Shown: positions 15,491-24,180, counted from the stretch's first letter. The stretch: 64,000 bases of DNA from an uncultured Verrucomicrobiales bacterium (GCA_937905985.1 CALCWC010000108.1:13012-77011); one strand, 5' to 3'. Program-made: numbers and translations. Notes: generated by a model from the letters alone, not told the origin.

Positions 15491-16831
15491 TCACTCCACA
15501 ATCCCCAGGGGCGTGGTGCTTTGCCAGTCGCCGCGGGTGAAATCCGGGAAGCTTTGGGGCAGGCCGCCCTCGCGCACGGACTTCTCGGAGAGCGGGGCCA
15601 CGGCGCTCCACAGCGCACCCTCGTACACGTTCTGGTCCAACGGTTCGCCGCGGTGCAGGCATTCCACAATGCGCGCCAGCAGAATGTAGTTCATGCCGCC
15701 GCGGCTGTCGGCCTCTGTGGCGGCTTCGCCGAGCCTCTGCCACAGGGGGTGCTCGAAACGCTCGCGCAGCGGTTCCATGGCTTCGTCGCCCACCACCCAC
15801 TCGCTGCCGTTGTTGAGTCCGGCCCCGGCTATGCGGGTGGGGAAGCCCGCCAGCGTGCCCCCGGTGCCCTGGATGAGGTTGCGGCGGTTGTACGGGCGCG
15901 GGCTGGTCACGTCCCACTGCACCAAAATGGTGCGTCCCAGGCGGGTTTTGATGATGGATGTGTTGATGTCGCCGCACTTGAACTCCACCTGGTTCCACGG
16001 GTGTTCGGGCGGCAGGTTCTTCTCCGCGTAGGCGGCGCGGCCCAGGGCGGGGCTGCTGAAGGAGACAATGCGGTCGAAGGTGTCGTCCGTTCGCGCGAGG
16101 TTCATGTACTGGGCGAGGGGGCCCAGGCCGTGCGTGGGGTAGAGGTTGCCGTTGCGGGTGGCCAGGTGGGCCAGGTGCCAGTCTGTTTCCGCGTTGAGGT
16201 GGCGCTCCCGCAGGTCGTGGATGTAGGCGGCCTCCCCGTGCAGCAAGTCCCCGATGAACCCCTGCCGCACCATGTTGAGGAACATCAGCTCGTCCCGCCC
16301 GTAGCAGCAGTTCTCCATCATCATGCAGTGCCTCTGCGTGCGTTCCGCGGTGTCCACCACCTGCCACAGCTCCTGCAGGGTGAGCCCCAGGGGCACTTCC
16401 ACCAGCGCGTGCGCCCCATGCTCCATGGCCGCCACGGCCATGGATGCATGCGAGGCCCAGGTGGTGCAGATAAGCACCGCGTCCAGATGCGCCTCTTCCA
16501 GCATGCGCTCGTATCCCTGCGGCCCGCTGAACAGGTGCAGCGCCCCGGAAAGCTCCGGTGGACACTCCTGTGCCGCCGCCTGCAGCGCCGGCAGTGATAA
16601 GTCGCACAGCCCCACCACCTCCGCGTGGGGAATGGATTTCAGTTGCTCCAGCAGCACGCTGCAGCGCTCTCCCAGCCCCACGATGCCAAAGCGCACCGTC
16701 TCCAGGGCAGGGGCGCGGAAGTTGCCGAGGTACACCGCCCCCGCCGGGCGCAGCGGAGCGAAATCCGTGCGCCCTGGTGCGGTGTTCTGCACGTGGATGC
16801 GTGCTGCGGTGGCCAGTCTGCTTCTTTTCAT
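15491..16831 (-). CDS. GH109-type NAD-dependent glycosidase / Gfo-Idh-MocA oxidoreductase fold, no signal peptide
   Basis: The 446-residue protein is a close paralogue of the gene at 17613. It has the Rossmann entry VRFGIVGLGERC and then the GH109 hallmarks MMENCCYGRDELMFLNMVRQ, LLHGEAAYIHDLRE, NGNLYPTHGLGPLAQYMNLA and ILVQWDVTSPRPYNRRNLIQ. GH109 enzymes use tightly bound NAD to cleave alpha-N-acetylgalactosamine, as in mucin O-glycans and blood group A. Unlike its paralogue it has no recognisable signal peptide (it starts MKRSRLATAARIHV), so it may act in the cytoplasm on imported sugars. An upstream open extension would run through the promoter and into the divergent gene and is rejected. 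Family call is strong; substrate is inferred. Confidence 0.85.
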   Translation of the reverse strand: MKRSRLATAARIHVQNTAPGRTDFAPLRPAGAVYLGNFRAPALETVRFGIVGLGERCSVLLEQLKSIPHAEVVGLCDLSLPALQAAAQECPPELSGALHLFSGPQGYERMLEEAHLDAVLICTTWASHASMAVAAMEHGAHALVEVPLGLTLQELWQVVDTAERTQRHCMMMENCCYGRDELMFLNMVRQGFIGDLLHGEAAYIHDLRERHLNAETDWHLAHLATRNGNLYPTHGLGPLAQYMNLARTDDTFDRIVSFSSPALGRAAYAEKNLPPEHPWNQVEFKCGDINTSIIKTRLGRTILVQWDVTSPRPYNRRNLIQGTGGTLAGFPTRIAGAGLNNGSEWVVGDEAMEPLRERFEHPLWQRLGEAATEADSRGGMNYILLARIVECLHRGEPLDQNVYEGALWSAVAPLSEKSVREGGLPQSFPDFTRGDWQSTTPLGIVE

Positions 16832-16853
16832 GCCAGTTGCTTGAGGTCGGCGA

Positions 16854-16881
16854 ATTCTAGCGTATTGCCGCGCCAAGTCAA
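16854..16881 (-). promoter_or_regulatory. Promoter of the minus-strand GH109 gene
   Basis: TTGACT (16876-16881), 16-base spacer and TAGAAT (16854-16859). It is back to back with the promoter of the plus-strand acetyltransferase gene. Confidence 0.75.
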
Positions 16882-16893
16882 GCGGATATTGGG

Positions 16894-16922
16894 TTGCATC
16901 CGCGCTGCGTTTGCTGTAGGAT
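16894..16922 (+). promoter_or_regulatory. Candidate promoter of the acetyltransferase gene
   Basis: TTGCAT (16894-16899), 17-base spacer and TAGGAT (16917-16922). The -10 ends 9 bases before the ATG. Confidence 0.55.
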
Positions 16923-16931
16923 GGCGGTAGT

Positions 16932-17534
16932 ATGAGCAACTCCGACACGAATTTGAGCGCTTGGGAAAAAATGCAGAGGGACATGGTGTACGACGACTTC
17001 GATGCAGACCTGTTCAACCGGCGCGTGGCGGCCAAGACCATCTTCAAGCAGTACAACAAGACCACCGACGAGCAGCCGGAGCTGCGCCGCAGCCTCATGG
17101 AGCAGCTCTTCGGCAGCGTGGGGGAGAACGTGTACCTGGAACCGGACTTCATCTGCGAGTTCGGCAAGAACATCTTCATTGGCCACGACGTCTATATCAA
17201 CTTTGGTGCCGTCTTTCTTGACTGTTCCCGCATTTCCATCGGAAACCACGTCCTTATCGGTCCCAATGTGGGCATGTACAGCGCCAACCACAGCCTGGAC
17301 CCCGACGAGCGTGCCCAGGGTGCCCTCATCGGCGGTCGCATCACCATTGGCGACAAAGCCTGGATTGCCGGCGATGTCAAAATCATGGCAGGCGTCACCA
17401 TCGGGGAAGGGGCCGTCATCGGGTGCGGCAGCGTGGTCACCCATGACATCCCGCCGCGCACCCTTGCCGCGGGCAACCCCTGCCGCGTGATCCGCCCCAT
17501 CACCGAAGCCGATAAAGTGGGCTTTGTCAAATGA
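16932..17534 (+). CDS. Maltose/galactoside O-acetyltransferase-like protein (hexapeptide repeat)
   Basis: The 200-residue protein resembles the LacA/Maa/NodL sugar O-acetyltransferases. The N-terminal helical part (YDDFDADLFNRRVAAKTIF, then LFGSVGENVYLEPDF) leads into a left-handed beta-helix with hexapeptide repeats. Typical segments are CEFGKNIFIGHDVYINFG, ISIGNHVLIGPNVGMY, GGRITIGDKAWIAGDVKI and GVTIGEGAVIGCGSVV. The catalytic histidine is in SANHSLDP. These enzymes transfer acetyl from acetyl-CoA to a sugar hydroxyl, often to detoxify excess sugar. Its place between two GH109 genes suggests action on a sugar released or handled by them, but that is inference. Confidence 0.88.
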   Translation: MSNSDTNLSAWEKMQRDMVYDDFDADLFNRRVAAKTIFKQYNKTTDEQPELRRSLMEQLFGSVGENVYLEPDFICEFGKNIFIGHDVYINFGAVFLDCSRISIGNHVLIGPNVGMYSANHSLDPDERAQGALIGGRITIGDKAWIAGDVKIMAGVTIGEGAVIGCGSVVTHDIPPRTLAAGNPCRVIRPITEADKVGFVK

Positions 17535-17575
17535 ACGGGTTACCGCTCCGGCGCAGGCAATGACATCCTTTGACC

Positions 17576-17604
17576 TTGGCAAACAGGTGGGGATTTGGTA
17601 TAAG
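17576..17604 (+). promoter_or_regulatory. Promoter of the plus-strand GH109 gene
   Basis: TTGGCA (17576-17581), 17-base spacer and TATAAG (17599-17604); the -10 ends 8 bases before the ATG at 17613. Confidence 0.65.
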
Positions 17605-17612
17605 GGTTGGAT

Positions 17613-19088
17613 ATGACCAAACTGACAACGCTCGCCCTCCTGTTGGGCGCGATTATGCCGGCGGTGGCACAAGAGGCCGCCAAGACACCCTCGTTTGCCA
17701 AGGATGTTCATGAGAAGAACGTGGCCGCCATCCAGACGGATGCGGTGAAGCCCCGCCCGGAAGGCTCCATCTACATGGGCGATTTCCGCGCACCCAAGAT
17801 TGAAAATGTGCGTGTGGCGGTTATCGGCCTGGGTGAGCGCGGTACGCCTCAGACCCTCCAGCTGGCTGCCGTGCCTCATTGCACCATCGTTGGCGTGTGC
17901 GACCTGTACGACGACTTCGTCCAGAAGACGGCCGACAAGGTGGAGCAGCGCACCGGAAAGCGCCCCGCCACCTACAGCGGCGACAAGGATGCCTACAAGA
18001 AGATGCTTCAGGAGCTCAAGCCCGATGCCGTTTTCATCAACACCAACTGGGACACCCACGCCCAGTTCGCCATCGAGGTCATGGAGGCCGGGGCCCACGC
18101 CTTTGTGGAGGTCCCCCTGGCCACCACCATTGAAGACCTGTGGGCCGTGGTGGATGCATCGGAGCGCACGAAGAAGCACTGCATGATGCTGGAGAACTGC
18201 AACTACGGCCGTGAGGAGCTCATGTTCCTCAACATGGTCCGCCAGGGGCTCATCGGCGAGCTTCTGCACGGCGAGGCCGCCTACATCCATGAGCTGCGCA
18301 GCCAGATGTTCGACGTGGACCGCGGCTGCGGCTCCTGGCGCACCTACCACTACGCCGAGCGCAACGGCAACCTGTATCCCACGCACGGCCTCGGCCCCGT
18401 GGCCCAGTACATGAACATTGCCCGCACGGACGACACCTTCGACCGCATCGTCTCCTTCGGCAGCCCCGCCCTGGGCCGCGCCAAGTTCGCCAAGAAGAAC
18501 TTCCCCGCCGACCACAAATGGAACCAGACCGAGTTCAAGTGCGGCGACATGAGCAGCTCGCTCATCAAGACCAAGGCCGGCCGCACCATCCTGGTGCAGT
18601 GGGACGAGACCAGCCCGCGCCCGTACGACCGCAAGAACCTGATTCAGGGAACGGAGGGCACGCTGGCCGGCTACCCCACCCGCATTGCCGGTGAGAAGAT
18701 CAGCCCCAAGCCCGGTGAGGACCTGGACCATGCCCACGCTGGCGGCGCGGAGATTGCCAACCTGGGCGGCTACCACGAATGGTTTGAGGGCCCGGAAGCG
18801 GAGAAGCAGATGTATGCCAAGTGGGACCACCCGCTCTACAAGCGCCTCGGTGAGGACGCCAAGCGCCAGGGCGGCCACGGCGGCATGGACTACATCATGC
18901 TCTGCCGCGTCATCGAATGCCTCCACAACGGCGAGCCCATGGACCAGAACGTCTATGAGGGCGCCCTCTGGAGCGCAGTGGGCCCCCTCTCTGAGAAATC
19001 CGTCAACGAGGGCGGCGAGCCCCAGGTATTCCCGGATTTCACCCGCGGCGGTTGGAAAACAACTCCCCCGCTGCCTGTGGTGAAGTAA
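17613..19088 (+). CDS. GH109-type alpha-N-acetylgalactosaminidase-like protein, secreted
   Basis: The 491-residue protein begins with a Sec signal peptide (MTKLTTLALLLGAIMPAVAQ) and then has the NAD-binding VAVIGLGERG motif. Family motifs are MMLENCNYGREELMFLNMVR, LLHGEAAYIHELRS, NGNLYPTHGLGPVAQYMNIA and ILVQWDETSPRPYDRKNLIQ. It ends with YEGALWSAVGPLSEKSV and FPDFTRGGWKTTPPLPVVK, also seen in its paralogue at 15491. Known GH109 members remove terminal alpha-GalNAc by an NAD-dependent elimination mechanism. Export suggests action on host mucin glycans in the periplasm or at the surface. It is longer than its paralogue mainly at the N-terminus and by an insert near residues 365-390. It has its own promoter and terminator. 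Confidence 0.88.
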   Translation: MTKLTTLALLLGAIMPAVAQEAAKTPSFAKDVHEKNVAAIQTDAVKPRPEGSIYMGDFRAPKIENVRVAVIGLGERGTPQTLQLAAVPHCTIVGVCDLYDDFVQKTADKVEQRTGKRPATYSGDKDAYKKMLQELKPDAVFINTNWDTHAQFAIEVMEAGAHAFVEVPLATTIEDLWAVVDASERTKKHCMMLENCNYGREELMFLNMVRQGLIGELLHGEAAYIHELRSQMFDVDRGCGSWRTYHYAERNGNLYPTHGLGPVAQYMNIARTDDTFDRIVSFGSPALGRAKFAKKNFPADHKWNQTEFKCGDMSSSLIKTKAGRTILVQWDETSPRPYDRKNLIQGTEGTLAGYPTRIAGEKISPKPGEDLDHAHAGGAEIANLGGYHEWFEGPEAEKQMYAKWDHPLYKRLGEDAKRQGGHGGMDYIMLCRVIECLHNGEPMDQNVYEGALWSAVGPLSEKSVNEGGEPQVFPDFTRGGWKTTPPLPVVK

Positions 19089-19111
19089 TTCCTTCCGGAT
19101 GGACCCGCCTG

Positions 19112-19154
19112 CAGCCAGCCTCATCCGCCACTATGGCGGGAGGGCTGGCTGTTT
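19112..19154 (+). terminator. Terminator of the GH109 gene
   Basis: A long hairpin with outer stem CAGCCAGCC (19112-19120) pairing GGCTGGCTG (19143-19151) and inner CCGCC/GGCGG, followed by TTT. Confidence 0.75.
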
Positions 19155-19164
19155 GCCATTTGGC

Positions 19165-19193
19165 TGGACAATCCGCCGCAGGACGGATATGAT
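19165..19193 (+). promoter_or_regulatory. Promoter of the GTPase-rarA pair
   Basis: TGGACA (19165-19170), 17-base spacer and TATGAT (19188-19193); start codon 15 bases after the -10. Confidence 0.65.
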
Positions 19194-19208
19194 ACACGCG
19201 TACACTAC

Positions 19209-20852
19209 ATGCTGAAGCGGAGTTACAGGGTGCAGGAGAGCCTGGTGCGCTATTGGGCGCAGCAGGCCAGGGAGATGTATGCCATCATCGGTGATGATGA
19301 GATGCAGCCCCTGTTGGAAGCCGTGGAGCAGTCCCTGGCCGCCATGGAGGGCGACCGCCGCATCATCGTGATGGGCGGGGCAGACTGCGGCAAGACCTCC
19401 CTCCTGTCCTACATTTCCGGGCTGCCCGTCATCCGCGGCGGGCGGCAGCAGGAATCCCCCTATCTGCGCTGGCGATACGGCAACAACGACGGGGATGCCG
19501 CGCGCAGCCGCTTCCTGCCGCTTCCTGAGCTGAAGGGCATTGAATTCGTGGATACCGGCGATTGCTCGGAGCCGGAAGTCCAAGATGAGCTGCTGCGCCT
19601 GCTGCCGGGCAGCGATGCCGCCATTGTGGTGGCAGACGCCCGCCAGGGCGGCGCATCCCCCGCGTGGGAGGTGTTGCAGCAGCTGCCCATCAATGCGGTG
19701 GCCAATGTGCTGGTGGCCCTCACCTTCACCGACCATATCGGCGCGGAGGCCGCGTTGGATCTTGCCGCGCGCATCCGCGAGATGTGCCGCCAGCACCTGC
19801 GCCTGGTGGTGCTGGTGTGCAGCGTGAACCCCACCTCCGAGCAGGGCGTGGAAACCTTTGTCACCCGCGTGCAGGAAACCCTGGATTCCCCGGAGGGCGC
19901 CCGCCGCGCCATCCGCAACACCTTGGAGGCCACAGGCCGCCTCATGACTCGCCAGTCCGGCATTATCAACGCCAGGACCGCTGCCATGCGTGATGAAACC
20001 GGCTTCCTCTCCGGCATTGAGAGTGAAATCGATACCTTCCTTGCCCACCAGCTGGACGGTGTGGAGGGCTGCGCGCAGGACTACGCATCCGTTCCGCTGG
20101 GCGTTCTGCCGAAGCTGCAGCGCAAGCTGCGCCGCAGTTTCGGGTATGTCCTCTCCCCCCTGTGCCTGATGCAGTTGGAGGACATGGGGGCAGGCGCGGA
20201 ATCTTCCTACTACCGCCTTGTCTGCAAGGAGATTATGGAGCGCCAGCGTGAGTCGGACAGCCGTTTCACGGCATCCTGCCAAGCCCATTGGCGCAGCGTG
20301 CGCCCGCGCATGAAGCAGGCCATCGAGTGCGAGATCAACGATTTCCCGCAGGATGTGCTGGAGGCGGAGCTCAACCGCCTGCGCCGCCAGCTGGAGCACG
20401 AGCTCTACCAGCCTTTCAACCGCCTGCGCATCCGCAGCGCGCTGGACAACGCCTTCTCCGACCAGGTGGGTTGGATGCACACCGCGCACATGCTGCTGTG
20501 CATTTGCCTTGTCCTTGCGGGCCTGCTGGGCTTTCTGGGGCTGGACACGCTGGCACTCTGCGCCCTGGGCGCCGTGCTGGTGGTGTGGGTGCTGGGGGCC
20601 GTGCAGCACGCGGCTGTCCTGCGCCGCCTGAGTGGTGGTTTGGAGAGGGAGGCGCGTACGCTGGATTCCGTGGTGCATGATGAGATGCCCAAGCTGGTGC
20701 GGGAACTCGTGGTGTCGCGTGTGGGTGCGTACCGCAGCCTGTATGCCGTGGCCAGCCAGCGCGTCAGCGAGTACGTGGAGCGTTTGCAGCCCCTGCAGGA
20801 GCGCCACAACGCCATCCTCCGCGAACTCCGCACCACCGCGCCGCGAATCTGA
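19209..20852 (+). CDS. Membrane-anchored dynamin-like/TRAFAC GTPase
   Basis: The 547-residue protein has an N-terminal GTPase domain with P-loop GGADCGKTSLL (Lys62), G3 motif DTGD at residues 115-118, and VALTFTDH in place of the usual NKxD G4, which is a departure. A long helical region rich in Arg and Glu follows (about residues 270-420). Then two adjacent membrane helices (about 428-466, LLCICLVLAGLLGFLGL and ALCALGAVLVVWVLGAV) lead into a C-terminal helical tail. GTPase, helical stalk and paired hydrophobic segment resemble bacterial dynamin-like proteins that bind or remodel the inner membrane, but I cannot place it in a named subfamily. rarA starts 24 bases downstream, so they are probably co-transcribed. 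Confidence 0.7.
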   Translation: MLKRSYRVQESLVRYWAQQAREMYAIIGDDEMQPLLEAVEQSLAAMEGDRRIIVMGGADCGKTSLLSYISGLPVIRGGRQQESPYLRWRYGNNDGDAARSRFLPLPELKGIEFVDTGDCSEPEVQDELLRLLPGSDAAIVVADARQGGASPAWEVLQQLPINAVANVLVALTFTDHIGAEAALDLAARIREMCRQHLRLVVLVCSVNPTSEQGVETFVTRVQETLDSPEGARRAIRNTLEATGRLMTRQSGIINARTAAMRDETGFLSGIESEIDTFLAHQLDGVEGCAQDYASVPLGVLPKLQRKLRRSFGYVLSPLCLMQLEDMGAGAESSYYRLVCKEIMERQRESDSRFTASCQAHWRSVRPRMKQAIECEINDFPQDVLEAELNRLRRQLEHELYQPFNRLRIRSALDNAFSDQVGWMHTAHMLLCICLVLAGLLGFLGLDTLALCALGAVLVVWVLGAVQHAAVLRRLSGGLEREARTLDSVVHDEMPKLVRELVVSRVGAYRSLYAVASQRVSEYVERLQPLQERHNAILRELRTTAPRI

Positions 20853-20876
20853 CCTTTCCCAACTCCCTATACGCCC

Positions 20877-22253
20877 ATGGCAGACCTCTTCACACCGCAC
20901 GGCTCCAGCAGCACGCAGAAGGAAGCCCCCACGCTGGATATGCCTTTGGCCGCGCGCATGCGCCCGGAGACGCTGGAGGAGGTGGCCGGGCAGCGCCACC
21001 TGCTGGCCCCCGGCAAGCTTCTGCGCCGCGCCATTGAGACGGACCGCTTCTCCTCGCTCATCTTCTACGGGCCTCCCGGCGTGGGCAAGACCACGCTGGC
21101 CTATGTCATCGCCCGCTGCACCAGCGCGTATTTCGAGATGCTCAACGGAGTGGAGTCCGGCAAGGGTGACATCCTCCAAAAGATTGCCGAGGCCCGTACC
21201 CGCCAGGCCATCCACGGCCAGCGCACCATCCTCTTTGTGGATGAGCTGCACCGCTTCAACAAGGCCCAGCAGGACGTGCTGCTGCCCCACCTGGAGCGCG
21301 GCACCGTCCGCTTTATCGGCGCCACCACGGAAAACCCGTTCTTCGCCATCAACTCCGCCATGCTCTCCCGTTCCCAGATTTTCCCGCTGGAGCCTGTGCC
21401 GGACGTTGAAATCATAGCCCTCATGCGCCGTGCCGCCGCCGATGCGGAGCGTGGCTTGGGCAACATGCCGCTGGATATCACGGACGAGGCCTACGCGCAC
21501 ATGGCGCTCAAGGCGGATGGCGACGCCCGCAAGGCCCTCACCGCGCTGGAGGTGGCCGCCCTCTCCACCCCGCCCGCGGAAAATGGGCGCATCATTGTGG
21601 ATCTCGCCGTGGCGGAGGAATCCATCCAGAAAAAGGCTGTCAAGTACGACCGCATGGGCGACGGCCACTACGACACCATCTCCGCCTTCATCAAATCCAT
21701 GCGCGGGAGCGACCCAGATGCCGCGCTCTACTGGCTGGCCACCATGCTGAATGCGGGGGAGGACCCGCGCTTCATCGCGCGCCGCATTGTGATATGCGCC
21801 AGCGAGGACATCGGCCTGGCGGATTCCAATGCGCTGCGCGTGGCACTGGATGCCGCGCGCGCGGTGGAGATGGTGGGCATGCCGGAGGGGCGTATCCCGC
21901 TGGCACACGCCACCGCCTACCTGGCTACCGCGCCCAAGAGCAACTCCGCCTACGCTGCCCTCGGCGCCGCCATGAAGGATGTGCAGGAGGGCAAGACGCT
22001 CGCCGTCCCGCCCCACCTCTCCACCCCCACCCGCAAGAAGCTCGCCAAGCTCCGCGGCGTGGCGCAGGAGGACACGGAATACAAGTACGCCCATGATTTC
22101 GGGGAGGATCACTTCGTTCCACAAGCCTACCTCCCGGAGGGGCGCGTCTATTACCATCCCACCACAAACGGCATGGAGCTGCGCATTTCAGAGCGCATGG
22201 AATACCTCCGCCGCCTCCGTGAGCAGGCGGAAAACGGCAACAACGGCCAATAG
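20877..22253 (+). CDS. rarA: Replication-associated recombination protein A (AAA+ ATPase)
   Basis: RarA (MgsA) is an AAA+ clamp-loader relative that acts at stalled replication forks. The 458-residue length is standard. Visible features are LAARMRPETLEEVAGQRHLL (N-terminal signature), FYGPPGVGKTTLAYVIA (Walker A), LFVDELHRFNKAQQDVLLPH (Walker B with the family's HRFNKxQQD), IGATTENPFFAINSAMLSRS (sensor 1 and arginine finger), and the C-terminal tetramerisation region with SMRGSDPDAALYWLATMLNAGEDPRFIARR. It ends seven bases from the stop of the convergent lipoprotein gene with no clear terminator between them. Confidence 0.95.
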   Translation: MADLFTPHGSSSTQKEAPTLDMPLAARMRPETLEEVAGQRHLLAPGKLLRRAIETDRFSSLIFYGPPGVGKTTLAYVIARCTSAYFEMLNGVESGKGDILQKIAEARTRQAIHGQRTILFVDELHRFNKAQQDVLLPHLERGTVRFIGATTENPFFAINSAMLSRSQIFPLEPVPDVEIIALMRRAAADAERGLGNMPLDITDEAYAHMALKADGDARKALTALEVAALSTPPAENGRIIVDLAVAEESIQKKAVKYDRMGDGHYDTISAFIKSMRGSDPDAALYWLATMLNAGEDPRFIARRIVICASEDIGLADSNALRVALDAARAVEMVGMPEGRIPLAHATAYLATAPKSNSAYAALGAAMKDVQEGKTLAVPPHLSTPTRKKLAKLRGVAQEDTEYKYAHDFGEDHFVPQAYLPEGRVYYHPTTNGMELRISERMEYLRRLREQAENGNNGQ

Positions 22254-22260
22254 GCTCGCG

Positions 22261-22914
22261 CTATTCCCACCCGTGGATGCTGTCCGGCACGTCCTGGATG
22301 AGTTTGATGTCGGGCGCGTTCGGATCGGTTTGCTCCGGCAAGACCGTGGTTTCCACGCTCTTGGGCTCCGTTTCTTCCGTCACCGCCGGTTCGGGGATGT
22401 CGGGGTGCGGCAGGGCCGCAGGCTCGGGAAGCTCCGGGGCCGGGGGCTCGGGCAGGGTGTCGTCGGTGGCCGGGGCGGGCGTCTCCTCTCCGGCGGTGGA
22501 CTGTTCCCCGGTGGATTGCTCATCCTCGTCCTCCACGGGCGCGATGGTGCGGTACATGAAGACGCGGTCTCCCTTGATGACCGTGCCGGAGCGGATGTCA
22601 GCCGCAATGATGTTGCTGCGGGAGTTCTGAGCGGACGACACGCGCAGGTTGCCCATGCGGTCCGTTGCTCCGTCCGGCGGGTGGGTGATGAGCACCGCTC
22701 CCTCCTGCGGCAGAGGGCCGATGATGCGCAGCAGCGCGAAATGTTTTTCCGGGAACACCTGATGCACCGCGCCGAGGTGCATCGGCGGCGGCGTCTTGCG
22801 CATGGCCGCCTCTCTCTCTGCTTCGGTCACGTGGCGCTTCTCCTGCACGTTCTGGCATGCCGTTGCCGCCAGTACCGCCAGCATAAGTGCCGCCGCTGTG
22901 TGGATTCCCTTCAC
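22261..22914 (-). CDS. Hypothetical lipoprotein with acidic Pro/Glu-rich tail
   Basis: No family recognised. The 217-residue product starts at a GTG and has a lipobox-type signal (MLAVLAATACQN), so it should be lipid-anchored at Cys20. Residues 45-125 could form a small folded domain (HLGAVHQVFPEKHFALLRI, EGAVLITHPPD, then a basic-polar stretch, and GTVIKGDRVFMYRTI), which looks like a beta-rich SH3-like or S1-like fold; this is a guess. From about residue 127 to the end it is disordered-looking and rich in Glu, Pro and Thr. A promoter-like TTGACG sits upstream and its -10 is 7 bases from the GTG. Confidence 0.68.
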   Translation of the reverse strand: MKGIHTAAALMLAVLAATACQNVQEKRHVTEAEREAAMRKTPPPMHLGAVHQVFPEKHFALLRIIGPLPQEGAVLITHPPDGATDRMGNLRVSSAQNSRSNIIAADIRSGTVIKGDRVFMYRTIAPVEDEDEQSTGEQSTAGEETPAPATDDTLPEPPAPELPEPAALPHPDIPEPAVTEETEPKSVETTVLPEQTDPNAPDIKLIQDVPDSIHGWE

Positions 22915-22921
22915 TTCCGTT

Positions 22922-22949
22922 AGGGTAGCACAACCTCCGCCCGCGTCAA
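22922..22949 (-). promoter_or_regulatory. Candidate promoter of the GTG-start lipoprotein
   Basis: TTGACG (22944-22949), 16-base spacer and a weak TACCCT (22922-22927) that ends 7 bases before the GTG. Confidence 0.4.
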
Positions 22950-23129
22950 GCCGCCCGCCGCGTCATGCCAATTTTACTCACGTGAGTTCCAATGAATTCT
23001 TTTCAGTTGGTTACGCACGCCCACGCCGGCCCACACCGCCATTCCACCGCGCAACCCCGCCATGCCTGCCCCGGCGTAGCGCAACGAGCGAAGACGGGCG
23101 CGGGGTGGATACACGGTCGGCTTTTCCCC

Positions 23130-24071
23130 TTATTGTTGCTTTTCCATTGTCAGACGCAGGAGCCCGGCACAGGCCACTTGGCCTTTGGCCGTTGCGATAT
23201 CCAGCGCGGTTTTGCCGCTACCGTCCCGGGCATGCACATCCGCACCAGCGGCAAGAAGCGCACGGATGATGTCGGCATGGCCTTCCTGTGCCGCCAAATG
23301 CAGGGCTGTTTCACCATGGCCGGCCGTGGCGGTAACCTTCGCACCATGCTCGAGCAACCAGCGGACGACATCGGTTTTACCATTCCAAGCAGCCTCATGC
23401 AGCGGGGTAAACATACACTGCCCAACGGCTTCCATATCGGCACCCTTTTCCAGCAGTGCGCGAGCAGTTTCCATGTGGCTACACCTAGCCGCTGCATGCA
23501 GAGGCGTGTCGCCGCCAAGGCCAGCGGTATTCACCTTTGCGCCGTGGGCAATGAGCAGCAGCACGGTGTCCGTGTGGCCACCGGAGGACGCTTCATGCAG
23601 TGGATCGCCGGCATGATGCAGCACGTTCTTCTCCCAGCATGTCTCATCCTCATTCACGGAGGCTCCCTTGTCAATGAACAGGCGCACCACATCCGTACGC
23701 CCCAAGCCGGCCGCGCAACACAAAGGGGAATGTCCTACGTCATCCATGGCATACATATCGGCTCCTTTGTCGATAAGCAGCCCCGCGATGGTGGTGTCGC
23801 CATTCCAGGCAGCAATGTGCAATGGGGTGCTAAAACTCGCATCTCTGACATTCACATCCACTCCCTCGCCAAGCAGCTTGAGAATCTGCTCTGTATTTCC
23901 TTCCCCCACGGCATGGAAGAATGCTTTTTCCTCCGGCCGCTCGCATGCCAGCAACGATAGCCCAACCAAGCCCAGCGCACATACCCGCAGCGCCTTCCCC
24001 AATGGGTGGATAAGGCCGTGCGCACGCTCGAACAGGATGCTGTTTTCAATGTGGAATCCGATGTTGGACAT
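23130..24071 (-). CDS. Ankyrin-repeat lipoprotein
   Basis: The 313-residue protein has a long N-terminal segment with a lipobox-type hydrophobic core (VCALGLVGLSLLACERPEE, candidate lipidated Cys near residue 43), then about eight ankyrin repeats to the end. Repeats are easy to see from TPLHIAAWNGDTTIAGLLID, DPLHEASSGGHTDTVLLLI, TPLHAAARCSHMETARALLE, TPLHEAAWNGKTDVVRWLLE, TALHLAAQEGHADIIRALLA and TALDIATAKGQVACAGLL. Ankyrin arrays bind other proteins; the partner is unknown. A good ribosome-binding sequence (AGAAAGG) precedes the ATG at 24071, unusual in this window. Its promoter and leader are shared with the repeat protein at 31283-32902. Confidence 0.83.
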   Translation of the reverse strand: MSNIGFHIENSILFERAHGLIHPLGKALRVCALGLVGLSLLACERPEEKAFFHAVGEGNTEQILKLLGEGVDVNVRDASFSTPLHIAAWNGDTTIAGLLIDKGADMYAMDDVGHSPLCCAAGLGRTDVVRLFIDKGASVNEDETCWEKNVLHHAGDPLHEASSGGHTDTVLLLIAHGAKVNTAGLGGDTPLHAAARCSHMETARALLEKGADMEAVGQCMFTPLHEAAWNGKTDVVRWLLEHGAKVTATAGHGETALHLAAQEGHADIIRALLAAGADVHARDGSGKTALDIATAKGQVACAGLLRLTMEKQQ

Positions 24072-24180
24072 GATTTGTTACCTTTCTATGTTGATGTTTG
24101 CTGAGGTCTCCTCTACTCGCCACACCCGCGGTGTGATGGCTCTCTCTACTGCTTATAAGCACCCAAAAGGCAAAATGCAC
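24072..24180 (-). promoter_or_regulatory. Promoter and 5' leader shared with the gene at 32902
   Basis: Positions 24142-24180 align without gaps to 32975-33013 with 30 of 39 identical bases. On the minus strand this element reads GCATTTT, CC, TTTG, GTGCTTA, a -10-like TATAAG (24152-24157) and then GTAGAGAG. Downstream the leader has a CACACC-CGC-GGTGTG hairpin (24121-24135) and ends in ATCAAC and CAAATCATG, again as in the other gene. The leader is about 75 bases. Upstream is an ATGCAC/GTGCAT inverted repeat in AT-rich DNA (24175-24195). The rest of the gap up to 24315 shows nothing I can name. Confidence 0.65.

Noticed and set aside
19131..22157. Minus-strand open frame of 1,008 codons
   Set aside because: Antisense to the GTPase and rarA genes, His/Leu/Ala-rich shadow composition, no motifs.
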